Source: Paraburkholderia tropica (GTDB lineage Bacteria; Pseudomonadota; Gammaproteobacteria; Burkholderiales; Burkholderiaceae). From it: a stretch of 64,000 nt of DNA. Where the stretch lies: positions 248,001-312,000 of the forward strand of contig NZ_FNZM01000010.1 of assembly GCF_900109265.1 (NCBI RefSeq), read 5' to 3'. A model generated the notes under the pieces. The model did not search any database. It was given only the letters and a program-made list of their open reading frames with translations, and was not told the DNA's origin. Made by a program: the position numbers and the translations under genes. Within the stretch, counting starts at the first letter, position 1. The number at the start of each line of letters is the position of its first letter. Of the stretch, positions 1-8,789 are shown one piece after another.

Positions 1-756
1 TTCGCCGCCTTCCTCACGCGGCCGGAACTCGCGACGCTCACCACCTTCGTCACGGCGCGGGAACGGACGACGTTCGCCACCTTCTTCGCGCGGACGGAAC
101 TCGCGACGCTCGCCGCGTTCGTCGCGGCGCTGGAACGGACGGCGTTCGCCACCTTCCTCACGCGGCCGGAATTCGCGACGCTCACCGCCTTCGTCGCGGC
201 GCTGGAACGGACGGCGTTCACCACCTTCGTCGCGGCGTTGAAACGGACGGCGGTCGCCGCCTTCCTCACGCGGACGGAACTCGCGACGCTCACTACCTTC
301 GTCGCGGCGCTGGAACGGACGACGTTCGCCACCTTCTTCGCGCGGCCGGAACTCGCGACGCTCGCCGCCTTCGTCACGGCGTTGGAACGGACGGCGCTCA
401 CCGCCTTCATCGCGGCGAGGGAACGGACGGCGTTCACCGCCTTCATCGCGGCGCTGGAACGGGCGGCGTTCGCCACCTTCCTCACGCGGCCGGAACTCGC
501 GACGCTCACCACCTTCGTCGCGGCGTTGGAACGGACGACGTTCGCCACCTTCCTCACGCGGCCGGAATTCGCGACGCTCACCGCCTTCGTCACGGCGCTG
601 GAACGGACGGCGCTCGCCACCTTCCTCACGCGGCCGGAATTCGCGGCGCTCACCACCTTCATCGCGGCGCTGGAACGGACGGCGCTCGCCACCTTCCTCA
701 CGCGGCCGGAATGGGCGACGCTCGCCACCCTCATCCCGGCGCTGAAACGACCGACG
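1..756 (-). repeat. Coding tandem repeat array, 36-bp unit (often paired as 72 bp), about 21 copies
   Basis: Units begin at 1, 37, 73 and so on with exact 36-bp phasing up to 756. Neighbouring units often alternate in two types, giving a 72-bp higher-order period, but at 217-252 and 397-468 one type occurs consecutively. The unit length is a multiple of three, so gain or loss of copies keeps the frame. The copies differ by scattered third-position changes, so this is an old but still exchanging array. It continues past the left edge, so the total copy number is unknown. Confidence 0.9.
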
Positions 757-1011
757 CTCATCCCCCTCGCCACGGCCGCGCGAGAACCCGCGCTCGCCGC
801 GTTGATCGCCATCGGCGCGTCGCGGGGGACGCGCGTCGCCCTCGCGCGGCGCGCGCGGTTTCGACGACGCGCCTTTCGGCCCCGTCGACTGGGCAAAAGG
901 CTTCGCCTCGGCCGGACGCACCGGTTTGCGCGCGGTCGTGGCGCCGCGGCGGACGGGGGCGCGTTCCGGGGTAGTCGGGCGCGGATGCTTGGCTGTCAGT
1001 TTGGCTCGCAT
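1..1011 (-). CDS. N-terminal part of a repeat-rich basic protein, probably an RluB/RsuA-type 23S rRNA pseudouridine synthase (runs off the left edge)
   Basis: Reading leftwards from an ATG at 1011, the minus strand stays open to base 1 (337 codons, no stop). The first ~85 residues are basic and Pro/Ala-rich. After that come tandem 12-residue units alternating ERRPFQRRDEGG and ERREFRPREEGG forms up to the window edge. No catalytic domain is visible because the gene continues beyond base 1. Burkholderiaceae RluB-type pseudouridine synthases carry long charged N-terminal extensions of this kind and, as far as I recall, lie beside glnD; that identification is inference. The repeat is Arg/Glu-rich and disordered-looking, which would suit RNA contact. 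The gene follows glnD on the same strand after about 35 bp. Alternatives are another RNA-binding protein with an RGG-like low-complexity domain. Confidence 0.55.
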   Translation of the reverse strand, partial: MRAKLTAKHPRPTTPERAPVRRGATTARKPVRPAEAKPFAQSTGPKGASSKPRAPREGDARPPRRADGDQRGERGFSRGRGEGDERRSFQRRDEGGERRPFRPREEGGERRPFQRRDEGGERREFRPREEGGERRPFQRRDEGGERREFRPREEGGERRPFQRRDEGGERREFRPREEGGERRPFQRRDEGGERRPFPRRDEGGERRPFQRRDEGGERREFRPREEGGERRPFQRRDEGSERREFRPREEGGDRRPFQRRDEGGERRPFQRRDEGGERREFRPREEGGERRPFQRRDERGERREFRPREEGGERRPFPRRDEGGERREFRPREEGGE

Positions 1012-1046
1012 GATTCCAGGTATTTCGATGTTGCTCGGTGTTGCAT

Positions 1047-3623
1047 TCAGACTGCGATCGCGCGCAGCAATTCAGTTTCGACGCGGATTTGCAACCGATT
1101 GTCGGAAAGTCCCGACCCGTCCAGCAGGAAAACGTCCTCGACGCGCTCGCCGAGCGTATTGATTCGCGCCGCCTGGACGCCAATCCGGTGCTCGGCCAGC
1201 ACGCGCGCGATCGAATAGAGAAGGCCGGGCCGGTCATTCGCCGACACGGACAGGATGTAGTACTGGCCGCGCTCGTCGGCCCGCAGGTCGACGCGCGGCG
1301 TCACCGGGAAGGTGCGCGACAGGCGCGAGAGGCGGCCCTTGGACGGCTCCGGCAGCACATGGCTTTCGGCCGTCAGCCGCTCGGCGAGTTCCTGCTCGAC
1401 GAGGTTCGCGATATCGCGATAATGCACTTCGTCCTCGGTATTCGCGACGATGAAGTTGTCCAGCGCGTAGCCGTGGCGCGTCGTGCTCACGCGCGCGTCC
1501 AGCACCGACAGGCCGCTGCGGTCGAAGTACGCGCACATCGTCGCGAACAGATCCGGACGGTCCTTCGCATAGACCAGCACCTGCAGCGCTTCGCCGACCG
1601 GCGACGGGCGTGCGCGCACGACGGGCGACGGTGTCTCCACGTGGCGGTACAGCACGCGCGTCTGCCAGGCGATGTCAGCGGCGTCGTGACGCAGGAAATA
1701 GCCCACGTCGAGCTTGTCCCAGAGCGCGCGATGCGCGTTTTCCGGGACGGTCTCCAGACGCAGCAGCGCGAGCGCCAGCTCCTGGCGCGTCTTCAGCTCG
1801 GAATGCGCGTCGGGCTTGGCGCCGCCGAGCACCGCGAGCGTCGCGCGGTAAAGGTCTTCGAGCAGCTTGCCCTTCCAGTTGTTCCAGACCTTCGGGCTGG
1901 TGCCGCGAATATCGGCGACCGTCAGCAGATAGAGCGCGGAAAGGCGGCGCTCCGTGCCCACGAGATCGGCGAAACGCTTGACCACTTCGGGATCGCTCGT
2001 GTCCTGCTTTTGCGCGACCTGGCTCATGGTCAGATGCTGCTCGACGAGCCAGACGATCAAGTCGGCGTCCTCGCGCTCGATGCCGTGTTCGCGGCAGAAG
2101 CGGCGCGCGTCGGCCATGCCGAGCTGCGAGTGATCGCCGCCGCGACCCTTGGCGATGTCATGAAACAGCGCCGCGACGTAAAGCACCCACGGGCGTTCGA
2201 AGTTGGCGATCAGCTGGCTGCAGAACGGGTATTCGTGCGCGTGTTCGGCCACGGCGAAGCGGCGGATGTTGCGCAGCACCATCAGAATGTGCTGATCGAC
2301 CGTGTAGACGTGATAGAGGTCGTGCTGCATCTGCCCGACGATGCGGCGGAAATTGAGCAGATAGCGCCCGAGCACGCTCGTCTGGTTCATCAGCCGCATC
2401 GCGTGCGTGATGCCCGCCGGCTGACGCAGGATCTCCATGAACAGGCGGCGGTTTTCCGGGTCGCGACGCCAATGTTGATCCATCGTGTCGCGCGCGTTGT
2501 ACAGCGCGCGCATCGTGCGCGCCGACAGGCCCTTGACGCCGGGCACCTGTTCGTAGAGCAGGAAGGCTTCGAGGATTGCGTGTGGATCGCGCTCGAACAC
2601 GTCGTCGGCGACGATTTCGAGCATGCCTTGCTTCTCGACGAAATGGTCCGAGAGCGTGCGCGTGATGCCGCTCGTGCTCGGGAACAGCTGGGCTTCGATG
2701 TTCTGGATCAGGATGCTCGAGAGCTGCGTGACTGCCTTGGCCGCCCAGTAATAACGGCGCATGAGCTGTTCGCTTGCGCGCCGCGAGCTGCTGGCCTTGA
2801 AGCCGAAACTTTCGGCGACGGCGGTTTGCAGATCGAACACGAGAATGTCCTGGCGACGCCCCGTGATGACATGCAGACGCGCGCGCAGCGTCTTCAGAAA
2901 GGTTTCGTTGCGGCGCAGTTCGCGCGCCTCGCGGCCGGTGATCAGGCCGCGCTGGTCGAGTTCCTTCCAGCTGCTGCCGAACGCCGCCGCTTCGGTCATC
3001 CAGAGAATCAGTTGCAGATCGCGCAGGCCGCCGGGGCTTTCCTTGACGTTCGGTTCGAGCGCGTAGGGCGTGTCCTGGAAGCGCGCGTGACGCTGGCGCA
3101 TTTCGAGCACTTTCGCCTGGAAGAACGCGCGCGGGTCCATGGCGTCGCGATAACGCTGGGCGAAGTCGCCGAACAGCGTCGGGCTACCGGTCAGGCGGCG
3201 CGCTTCGAGCAGCGAGGTGCGCACGGTTACGTCGTTGGCCGCTTCCTCCAGACACTGCGAGACGCTGCGCACGCTGCTGCCGATCTCCAGCCCGAGATCC
3301 CACGCGAGTCCGATGAAGCGCTCGATGCGCGCTTCGAGCGGCGCGAGCGGTTCGTCGTCGGGGAGCAGGACCAGAATGTCGACGTCGGAAAACGGTGCGA
3401 GCTCGCCGCGACCGTAGCCGCCCACCGCGACGAGCGCGAGCGAGGCCGGCAGCTCGCACAGGCTCCACGCGCTGCGCAGCGTGTCGTCAGTGGTGTGGGA
3501 GAGGGCGTGCATCAGCGTGTCGACGTTGGAGGCCGACTTGAACCGTTCGAGTAACTGGGCCTTGGCGGCCTTGTAATCGGACCTCAGCGACGACGTATCG
3601 GGTGCGGCGGCGAGAACGCTCAT
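1047..3623 (-). CDS. glnD: Bifunctional uridylyltransferase / uridylyl-removing enzyme GlnD ([protein-PII] uridylyltransferase)
   Basis: GlnD uridylylates PII proteins when glutamine is low and removes the UMP when it is high, so it is the primary nitrogen sensor. From the ATG at 3623 the product is 858 residues, the usual family length. Residues ~68-82 carry the nucleotidyltransferase motif GGYGRGELAPFSDVD. An HD-domain motif (FHDIAKGRGGDHS) lies near residue 486. Two ACT domains follow near residues 680 and 790 (KDRPDLFATM and NDRPGLLYSI). The frame is open upstream to another start at 3722, but those extra 33 residues are low-complexity and not typical, so I prefer 3623. The stop lies just upstream of the repeat-rich gene. 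It follows map on the same strand after a 333-bp gap. Confidence 0.96.
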   Translation of the reverse strand: MSVLAAAPDTSSLRSDYKAAKAQLLERFKSASNVDTLMHALSHTTDDTLRSAWSLCELPASLALVAVGGYGRGELAPFSDVDILVLLPDDEPLAPLEARIERFIGLAWDLGLEIGSSVRSVSQCLEEAANDVTVRTSLLEARRLTGSPTLFGDFAQRYRDAMDPRAFFQAKVLEMRQRHARFQDTPYALEPNVKESPGGLRDLQLILWMTEAAAFGSSWKELDQRGLITGREARELRRNETFLKTLRARLHVITGRRQDILVFDLQTAVAESFGFKASSSRRASEQLMRRYYWAAKAVTQLSSILIQNIEAQLFPSTSGITRTLSDHFVEKQGMLEIVADDVFERDPHAILEAFLLYEQVPGVKGLSARTMRALYNARDTMDQHWRRDPENRRLFMEILRQPAGITHAMRLMNQTSVLGRYLLNFRRIVGQMQHDLYHVYTVDQHILMVLRNIRRFAVAEHAHEYPFCSQLIANFERPWVLYVAALFHDIAKGRGGDHSQLGMADARRFCREHGIEREDADLIVWLVEQHLTMSQVAQKQDTSDPEVVKRFADLVGTERRLSALYLLTVADIRGTSPKVWNNWKGKLLEDLYRATLAVLGGAKPDAHSELKTRQELALALLRLETVPENAHRALWDKLDVGYFLRHDAADIAWQTRVLYRHVETPSPVVRARPSPVGEALQVLVYAKDRPDLFATMCAYFDRSGLSVLDARVSTTRHGYALDNFIVANTEDEVHYRDIANLVEQELAERLTAESHVLPEPSKGRLSRLSRTFPVTPRVDLRADERGQYYILSVSANDRPGLLYSIARVLAEHRIGVQAARINTLGERVEDVFLLDGSGLSDNRLQIRVETELLRAIAV

Positions 3624-3956
3624 GAACTGGAACTGGACGATGGTTGGCGCACGGGGCGCGGTCGAAGGGGCGGGGCAGGCCACCGGGGCCGGGGAGCCGC
3701 TGGCGCACGCGGGCGCCTTCACTGCATGTCTTGCCTGAACTGCTGCGAGCCGGTCGCTGGATGCGCGCCCGCCTTGCGGCTGCGGGATTACGGGGCCGGA
3801 TGCGCGACGGCACGCTTTCCGGCGGACTGCTCATGATCGACTGTCGCTCGCTGCGTTGCGCGCTTCGTGCTCCGTGCCACGGAATCGTCGATCAAACGTG
3901 GCCGGGACTGACGCGGCGGCCGCCCCGGGAAGGGCGACGCCGCCATGCGGGCCCGC
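3624..3956. other. glnD-map intergenic region, 333 bp
   Basis: GC-rich spacer between the map stop and the preferred glnD start. It presumably holds the glnD promoter on the minus strand, but I see no convincing -35/-10 pair, hairpin or RNA gene. Part of it is an N-terminal extension if glnD starts at 3722. Confidence 0.4.
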
Positions 3957-4778
3957 TCAGGCCGGGCTGCCCGCCATCTGCGCGACGATCGCCGGCTTGG
4001 CGGGCGTGCCCGCCGACACCGTCAGCACTTCGTAACCGGTTTCGGTCACGAGCACCGTGTGCTCCCATTGCGCCGACAGGCTGCGGTCCTTCGTCTTGAC
4101 GGTCCACTGGTCCGGCATGGTGCGGATGTCACGGCGGCCGGCGTTGATCATCGGCTCGATCGTGAAGATCATGCCCGGCAACAGTTCGACGCCCGTACCG
4201 GCGCGGCCGTAGTGGAGCACTTGCGGCTCGTCGTGGAATACGGTGCCGATGCCGTGGCCGCAGTATTCGCGCACCACGCTGTAGCCTTGCGACTCGGCGT
4301 AACGCTGGATGGCATGGCCGATGTCGCCCAGATGTCCGCCCGGACGCACCTGGTCGATGCCAAGCCACATGCATTCATACGTGGTCTGCACGAGACGCTT
4401 CGCGAGAATCGAGCCTTCGCCCACAATGAACATGCGGCTCGTGTCGCCGAAATAGCCTTCCTTGATGACGGTGATGTCGATATTGAGCGTGTCGCCGTTC
4501 TTCAGCGCCTTGTCGCCCGGAATACCGTGACAGATCACGTCGTTGACCGAGGTGCAGATCGCCTTCGGGTAGGGCGGATAGCCGGGCGGCTGATAGTTCA
4601 GCGGCGCGGGCACGGTGCCCTGCACATTGGTCATGTATTCGTGACAAAGGCGGTCGAGCTCGCCGGTCGTCACGCCCGCGACGACGAACGGCGTAATGTA
4701 GTCGAGCACCTCGCTTGCCAGGCGGCAGGCGACGCGCATTTGCGCGATGTCGTGTTCGTTCTTGATCGAAATGGCCAT
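3957..4778 (-). CDS. map: Type I methionine aminopeptidase
   Basis: Removes the initiator methionine from nascent proteins in the cytosol. The 273-residue product shows the metal-binding set of the family: two Asp in NIDITVIKEGYFGDTSRMF, a His in GHGIGTVFHDEPQVLHY, a Glu in MIFTIEPMIN and a Glu in QWEHTVLVTETG. Length and N-terminus (MAISIKNEHDIAQMR) are normal for type Ia enzymes. It is divergent from rpsB. This map/rpsB divergence is a common proteobacterial arrangement and couples N-terminal processing to the translation genes. Confidence 0.97.
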   Translation of the reverse strand: MAISIKNEHDIAQMRVACRLASEVLDYITPFVVAGVTTGELDRLCHEYMTNVQGTVPAPLNYQPPGYPPYPKAICTSVNDVICHGIPGDKALKNGDTLNIDITVIKEGYFGDTSRMFIVGEGSILAKRLVQTTYECMWLGIDQVRPGGHLGDIGHAIQRYAESQGYSVVREYCGHGIGTVFHDEPQVLHYGRAGTGVELLPGMIFTIEPMINAGRRDIRTMPDQWTVKTKDRSLSAQWEHTVLVTETGYEVLTVSAGTPAKPAIVAQMAGSPA

Positions 4779-4963
4779 GGTGTGCGCCCGAAAATGCAGT
4801 CGAATATCGAATTATCGCACCTAATCCCGGCGGTCGCTGGCCTATTGCTAATAGATGCGCGGTATACAGGTGGCCGCGGCCGGCGACGGCGAGGCTCGGG
4901 TTGCCGAGGGGGCTGTCGGTTCGGCATCCGCCTGCCGCCCTCGTTTCGAGGGTAATAGCTGGC

Positions 4964-4993
4964 TTGAGTGGTGCTGATTTCGCGTGCTATAAT
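4964..4993 (+). promoter_or_regulatory. Sigma-70 type promoter of rpsB
   Basis: TTGAGT at 4964-4969, an 18-bp spacer and a perfect TATAAT at 4988-4993, on the plus strand. It fires towards rpsB and would make a leader of about 235 nt. Confidence 0.75.
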
Positions 4994-5049
4994 CATCGGC
5001 TAAGTCGCTCCCCGTATTCTTTCATTCCCTGACTAACGTGGGTGGAAGG

Positions 5050-5235
5050 TGTGGCGGGGCGCTGGCTGAGTCCGCAGCCGCCGCGGGCTCAGTTAATCGG
5101 TAGCGAGTCTTACCAGGCGGCATTTTTTAAATCGCGAGCCGGCGCACCCAGGGTGTCGGGCGTTTATCCGCAAAAGCGGAGGGCGTCACGATACGGCAGC
5201 CGGCTTAAGACCCAAACCCTAGCGGAGAAATTCTC
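5050..5235 (+). promoter_or_regulatory. Candidate structured leader of rpsB mRNA (S2 autoregulation)
   Basis: The transcript from the promoter at 4964-4993 would carry a leader over 230 nt long, which is unusual unless regulatory. It contains GGCTGAGTCCGC (from ~5064) that can pair with GCGGGCTCAG (from ~5084). Repression of rpsB-tsf by S2 binding the leader is established in Enterobacteria. Assigning it here is inference from position and length only. Confidence 0.4.
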
Positions 5236-5991
5236 ATGGCAGTTACCATGCGCCAAATGCTGGAAGCCGGTGTCCACTTCGGCCACCAAACGCGCTTCTG
5301 GAACCCGAAGATGGCCCCCTTCATCTTCGGTCATCGCAACAAGATTCACATCATCAACCTCGAAAAGACGCTGCCGATGTACAACGACGCACTGAAGTAC
5401 GTGCGTCAGCTGGCATCGAACCGTGGCACGATCCTGTTCGTCGGCACGAAGCGTCAATCGCGTGACACGATCGCCCAGGAAGCGCAGCGCGCTGGCATGC
5501 CGTTCGTGAACGCACGCTGGCTCGGCGGTATGCTGACCAACTTCAAGACGCTGAAGGTTTCGATCAAGCGCCTGAAGGACATGGAAGCGGCTGTTGAGGC
5601 AGGCGAACTCGAAAAGATGAGCAAGAAGGAAGCGCTCCTGTTCGAACGCGAAATCGCCAAGCTGCAAAAGTCGATCGGCGGCGTGAAGGACATGGGCGGC
5701 ATTCCGGACGCGATCTTCGTGGTCGACGTCGGCTACCACAAGATTGCCGTGACGGAAGCCAACAAGCTGGGCATCCCCGTCATCGCCGTGGTCGACACGA
5801 ACCACTCGCCGGAAGGCATCGACTACGTCATCCCGGGTAACGACGACGCCAGCAAGGCAGTCGCGCTCTACACCGCAGGCGTGGCCGACGCGATCCTCGA
5901 AGGCCGTGCGAACTCGGTCAACGAAGTCGTCACAGCCGCGCGCGGCAACGACGGCGACGACGAGTTCGTCGAGGTCAACTCGGAGGCGTAA
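5236..5991 (+). CDS. rpsB: 30S ribosomal protein S2
   Basis: Structural protein of the small subunit that sits between head and body and is needed with S1 for mRNA binding. The 251-residue product opens with MAVTMRQMLEAGVHFGHQTR and contains HIINLEKT and WLGGMLTNFKT, diagnostic of S2. The acidic C-terminal tail (GDDEFVEVNSEA) is normal for Burkholderiaceae. It is transcribed first of the rpsB-tsf pair. A strong hairpin with a T-tract follows its stop, so tsf is probably expressed by read-through and/or its own promoter. Confidence 0.99.
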   Translation: MAVTMRQMLEAGVHFGHQTRFWNPKMAPFIFGHRNKIHIINLEKTLPMYNDALKYVRQLASNRGTILFVGTKRQSRDTIAQEAQRAGMPFVNARWLGGMLTNFKTLKVSIKRLKDMEAAVEAGELEKMSKKEALLFEREIAKLQKSIGGVKDMGGIPDAIFVVDVGYHKIAVTEANKLGIPVIAVVDTNHSPEGIDYVIPGNDDASKAVALYTAGVADAILEGRANSVNEVVTAARGNDGDDEFVEVNSEA

Positions 5992-6011
5992 GCTGCCCCG
6001 TGTCCGGCAAG

Positions 6012-6043
6012 AAAAGGGGGCTTTCCATAGGCCCCTTTTTTTT
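6012..6043 (+). terminator. Intrinsic terminator / attenuator between rpsB and tsf
   Basis: AAAGGGG at 6013-6019 pairs with CCCCTTT at 6032-6038 and a run of T follows to 6043. It probably sets a lower dose of tsf relative to rpsB. Confidence 0.85.
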
Positions 6044-6204
6044 AAGCCGCGACTTTCGTCGCCGCGTCATCACCGCGGCACCGTAGTCCTGTAGAAGCAG
6101 CTGTAAAAAAGCGTTTCAGAACAGACTCGAACGGAAACGAATTCCAGCCGGCCGCATCGAAGCATGCGGCGCGGCGTGTACCAGACAGACTCAAGGAGCG
6201 AATG

Positions 6205-7086
6205 ATGGCGGCAATTACCGCAAGCATGGTGGCAGAACTGCGCGCAAAGACCGACGCGCCGATGATGGAATGCAAGAAGGCGCTGACGGAAGCCGACGGC
6301 GATCTGGCGCGTGCTGAAGAACTGCTGCGCGTGAAGCTCGGCAACAAGGCAAGCAAGGCAGCATCGCGCGTCACGGCTGAAGGCGTGATCGCTTCGTTCA
6401 TCGGCGGCAATGCTGGCGCAGTCGTCGAACTGAACTGCGAAACCGACTTCGTCGCCAAGAACGACGACTTCCTCGCCTTCGCGAACACGGTGGCCGAACT
6501 GGTCGCCACGCAAAACCCGGCTGACGTCGCTGCCCTGTCGGCGCTGCCGCTGGAAGGCTCGACGGTCGACGCAGTGCGCCTCGCACTGGTCGGCAAGATC
6601 GGCGAAAACGTTTCGATCCGCCGTTTCGCGCGCTTCGAAACCGCCAACCAGCTGGCTTCGTACCTGCACGGCACGCGTATCGGCGTGCTGGTCGAGTACA
6701 CGGGCGCGGAAGAGCAGGTCGGCAAGGACGTGGCAATGCACATCGCCGCGATGAAGCCGGTCTCGCTGTCGTCGGACGAAGTGCCGGCCGACCTGATCGC
6801 CAAGGAGCGCAGCATCGCCGAACAGAAGGCTGCCGAGTCGGGCAAGCCGGCTGAAATCGTCGCCAAGATGGTCGACGGCTCGGTGCAGAAGTACCTGAAG
6901 GAAGTCTCGCTGCTGAACCAGCCGTTCGTGAAGAACGACAAGCAGACGATCGAACAGATGCTCAAGGCGGCTAACACGTCGGTGCAGAAGTTCTCGCTGT
7001 TCGTCGTTGGCGAAGGCATCGAGAAGCGCCAGGACGACTTCGCTGCTGAAGTGGCCGCGCAAGTCGCTGCTGCAAAGCAGCAATAA
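6205..7086 (+). CDS. tsf: Translation elongation factor Ts
   Basis: Guanine nucleotide exchange factor that recycles EF-Tu-GDP. The product has 293 residues and the N-terminal signature LRAKTDAPMMECKKALTEAD. Two adjacent ATGs exist (6202 and 6205). The AAGGAG at 6193-6198 is better spaced (6 nt) from 6205, which gives the usual MAAITASMVAEL start. The core and C-terminal domains are full length. It is the second gene of the rpsB-tsf module, about 160 bp after the terminator. Confidence 0.98.
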   Translation: MAAITASMVAELRAKTDAPMMECKKALTEADGDLARAEELLRVKLGNKASKAASRVTAEGVIASFIGGNAGAVVELNCETDFVAKNDDFLAFANTVAELVATQNPADVAALSALPLEGSTVDAVRLALVGKIGENVSIRRFARFETANQLASYLHGTRIGVLVEYTGAEEQVGKDVAMHIAAMKPVSLSSDEVPADLIAKERSIAEQKAAESGKPAEIVAKMVDGSVQKYLKEVSLLNQPFVKNDKQTIEQMLKAANTSVQKFSLFVVGEGIEKRQDDFAAEVAAQVAAAKQQ

Positions 7087-7154
7087 GGGCCGCGCAGCCT
7101 TTAGCCGTATCGAGTCGTACCCGTATCAAAGTCTCATCGCAGTCCCGTAGTACG

Positions 7155-7179
7155 CCGCGGCGGCGCATTTCCGCCGCGG
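7155..7179. repeat. Perfect GC-rich inverted repeat between tsf and pyrH
   Basis: CCGCGGCGG at 7155-7163 and CCGCCGCGG at 7171-7179 flank a 7-nt loop. No T-run follows, so it is not a classical terminator. It may be an mRNA stem that stabilises the tsf 3' end or limits read-through into pyrH. Confidence 0.6.
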
Positions 7180-7356
7180 TGGGGCAGCGTAGCGACGCTC
7201 GATGTAGCGACGCCCAGCGAACTTGCCGGGCGCAGCGGTCTCCCGCTGTGCCCCGTGGCGCCAACTCTCGCTATTTCTGGTGGCGCTTGCCCCAAGTCGT
7301 ATTTCACCCCTACAGTTTCAAGTTATTGCCCTTTGCGCGCGATCCTGGATACCTCC

Positions 7357-8073
7357 ATGCCCACACCCGCCTATAAACGCGTCCTGCTCAAACTTTCCGG
7401 CGAAGCCCTCATGGGCGATGATGCCTTCGGCATCAACCGCGCCACGATCGAACGAATGGTGGCAGACGTGGCCGAGGTGGTGCGGCTCGGCACCCAGCTC
7501 GCAGTCGTGATCGGCGGTGGCAATATTTTCCGCGGCGTCGCGGGCGGCGCGGCCGGTATGGACCGCGCGACCGCCGACTACATGGGCATGCTCGCGACCA
7601 TGATGAACGCGCTCGCGCTGCAGGACGCCATGCGTCACGCCGGTATCGAAGCGCGCGTGCAGTCCGCGCTGCGCATGGACCAGGTGGTCGAGCCGTACAT
7701 CCGCCCCCGCGCGATCCGTCAGCTCGAGGAAGGCAAGGTCGTGATCTTCGCGGCCGGCACGGGCAACCCGTTCTTCACGACCGACACGGCCGCCGCCCTG
7801 CGTGGCGCCGAAGTGGGCGCGGAAGTCGTGCTCAAGGCCACCAAGGTCGACGGCGTCTACTCGGCCGACCCCAAGAAGGACCCGACGGCCACGCGTTACT
7901 CGACGATCAGCTTCGACGAGGCAATCGGCCGCAATCTGCAGGTGATGGACGCCACCGCTTTCGCGCTGTGCCGCGACCAGAAGCTGCCCATCCGCGTTTT
8001 TTCGATCGTCAAGCCGGGTGCGCTCAAGCGCATCATTCAAGGCGAAGACGAAGGCACGCTCGTCCACGTGTAA
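7357..8073 (+). CDS. pyrH: UMP kinase
   Basis: Phosphorylates UMP to UDP, a member of the amino-acid-kinase family and not related to eukaryotic UMP/CMP kinases. The 238-residue product starts MPTPAYKRVLLKLSGEALMG (phosphate-binding KLSGEAL) and has GGGNIFRG and TGNPFFTTDTAAALR. An in-frame upstream start at 7255 would add 34 residues without family character, so 7357 is chosen. It lies in the conserved tsf-pyrH-frr order. Confidence 0.98.
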   Translation: MPTPAYKRVLLKLSGEALMGDDAFGINRATIERMVADVAEVVRLGTQLAVVIGGGNIFRGVAGGAAGMDRATADYMGMLATMMNALALQDAMRHAGIEARVQSALRMDQVVEPYIRPRAIRQLEEGKVVIFAAGTGNPFFTTDTAAALRGAEVGAEVVLKATKVDGVYSADPKKDPTATRYSTISFDEAIGRNLQVMDATAFALCRDQKLPIRVFSIVKPGALKRIIQGEDEGTLVHV

Positions 8074-8165
8074 ACTCTCGTTTCACACGAGATCGATTCT
8101 GGGCCGCGCCGCCCTTCATGCGCGCGGGCGGGCCCACACCGTAACAAAGGTTCGGAGGTATCAAA

Positions 8166-8726
8166 ATGGCTGTGGCTGACATCAAGAAGGGCGTCGAGCA
8201 GAAGATGCAACGCTCGATCGACGCGTTCAAGAGCGATCTCGCGAAGATCCGCACGGGCCGCGCCCACACGGGCCTGCTCGATCACATCCAGGTCGACTAC
8301 TACGGTTCGCCCGTGCCCATCTCGCAAGTGGCCAACCTCACGCTGGTCGACGCTCGTACGATCGGCGTGCAGGCGTGGGAAAAGAAGATGGTTCCGGTCA
8401 TCGAAAAAGCCATCCGCGAGTCGGATCTGGGTCTGAACCCGGCCACGCACGGCGATCTGATCCGCGTGCCGATGCCCGCACTGACCGAAGAGCGCCGCAA
8501 GGAACTCACGAAGGTCGTCAAGAACGAAGGCGAAACGGCCAAGGTTGCCGTGCGTAACCTGCGTCGCGACGCCAACGAGCAACTGAAGAAGCTCGTGAAG
8601 GACAAGGAAATCTCGGAAGACGACGAGCGCCGTGGCGGCGACGACGTCCAGAAGCTGACGGACCGCTTCGTCACGGAAATCGACAAGCTCGTCCAGACCA
8701 AGGAAGCCGAGATCATGACGGTTTGA
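8166..8726 (+). CDS. frr: Ribosome recycling factor
   Basis: Splits post-termination ribosomes with EF-G. The 186-residue product is nearly the family standard (185). It contains KIRTGRAHTGLLDHIQVDYYG and the long helical C-terminal half with VRNLRRDANEQLKKL. A GGAGG at about 8155-8159 supports the ATG at 8166. It lies between pyrH and uppS on the same strand. Confidence 0.98.
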   Translation: MAVADIKKGVEQKMQRSIDAFKSDLAKIRTGRAHTGLLDHIQVDYYGSPVPISQVANLTLVDARTIGVQAWEKKMVPVIEKAIRESDLGLNPATHGDLIRVPMPALTEERRKELTKVVKNEGETAKVAVRNLRRDANEQLKKLVKDKEISEDDERRGGDDVQKLTDRFVTEIDKLVQTKEAEIMTV

Positions 8727-8789
8727 GGCCGCCAGGCTCTCATCCCGCCAGGGTTTCTCTTTCCTTATCGCAGTTATAGTCCGACGGCC

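Larger units (their letters stand above)
4779..5235. other. map/rpsB divergent intergenic region with the rpsB promoter and a long 5' leader
   Basis: This 457-bp gap holds the rpsB promoter near 4964-4993 and about 235 bp of transcribed leader before the rpsB ATG. GC-rich inverted segments in 5050-5095 (GGCTGAGTCCGC facing GCGGGCTCAG) could form a stem. The length is consistent with an autoregulatory ribosomal-protein S2 leader, but I cannot verify the known consensus by eye. No tRNA or small ORF with a ribosome-binding site was seen. Confidence 0.5.

Noticed and set aside
1..756. 36-bp period suggesting a CRISPR array
   Set aside because: Units abut with no unique spacers and the unit is in coding phase, so it is a coding tandem repeat.
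238..1218. Plus-strand ORF of 326 codons through the 36-bp repeats
   Set aside because: It reads Thr/Ala/Leu low-complexity sequence and is the complement of the better minus-strand frame, which has a natural start at 1011 next to glnD.
1038..3554. Very long plus-strand ORF opposite glnD
   Set aside because: A mirror frame of a GC-rich gene: Arg/Ala/His/Asp-heavy composition, no family motifs, while glnD on the other strand is clear.
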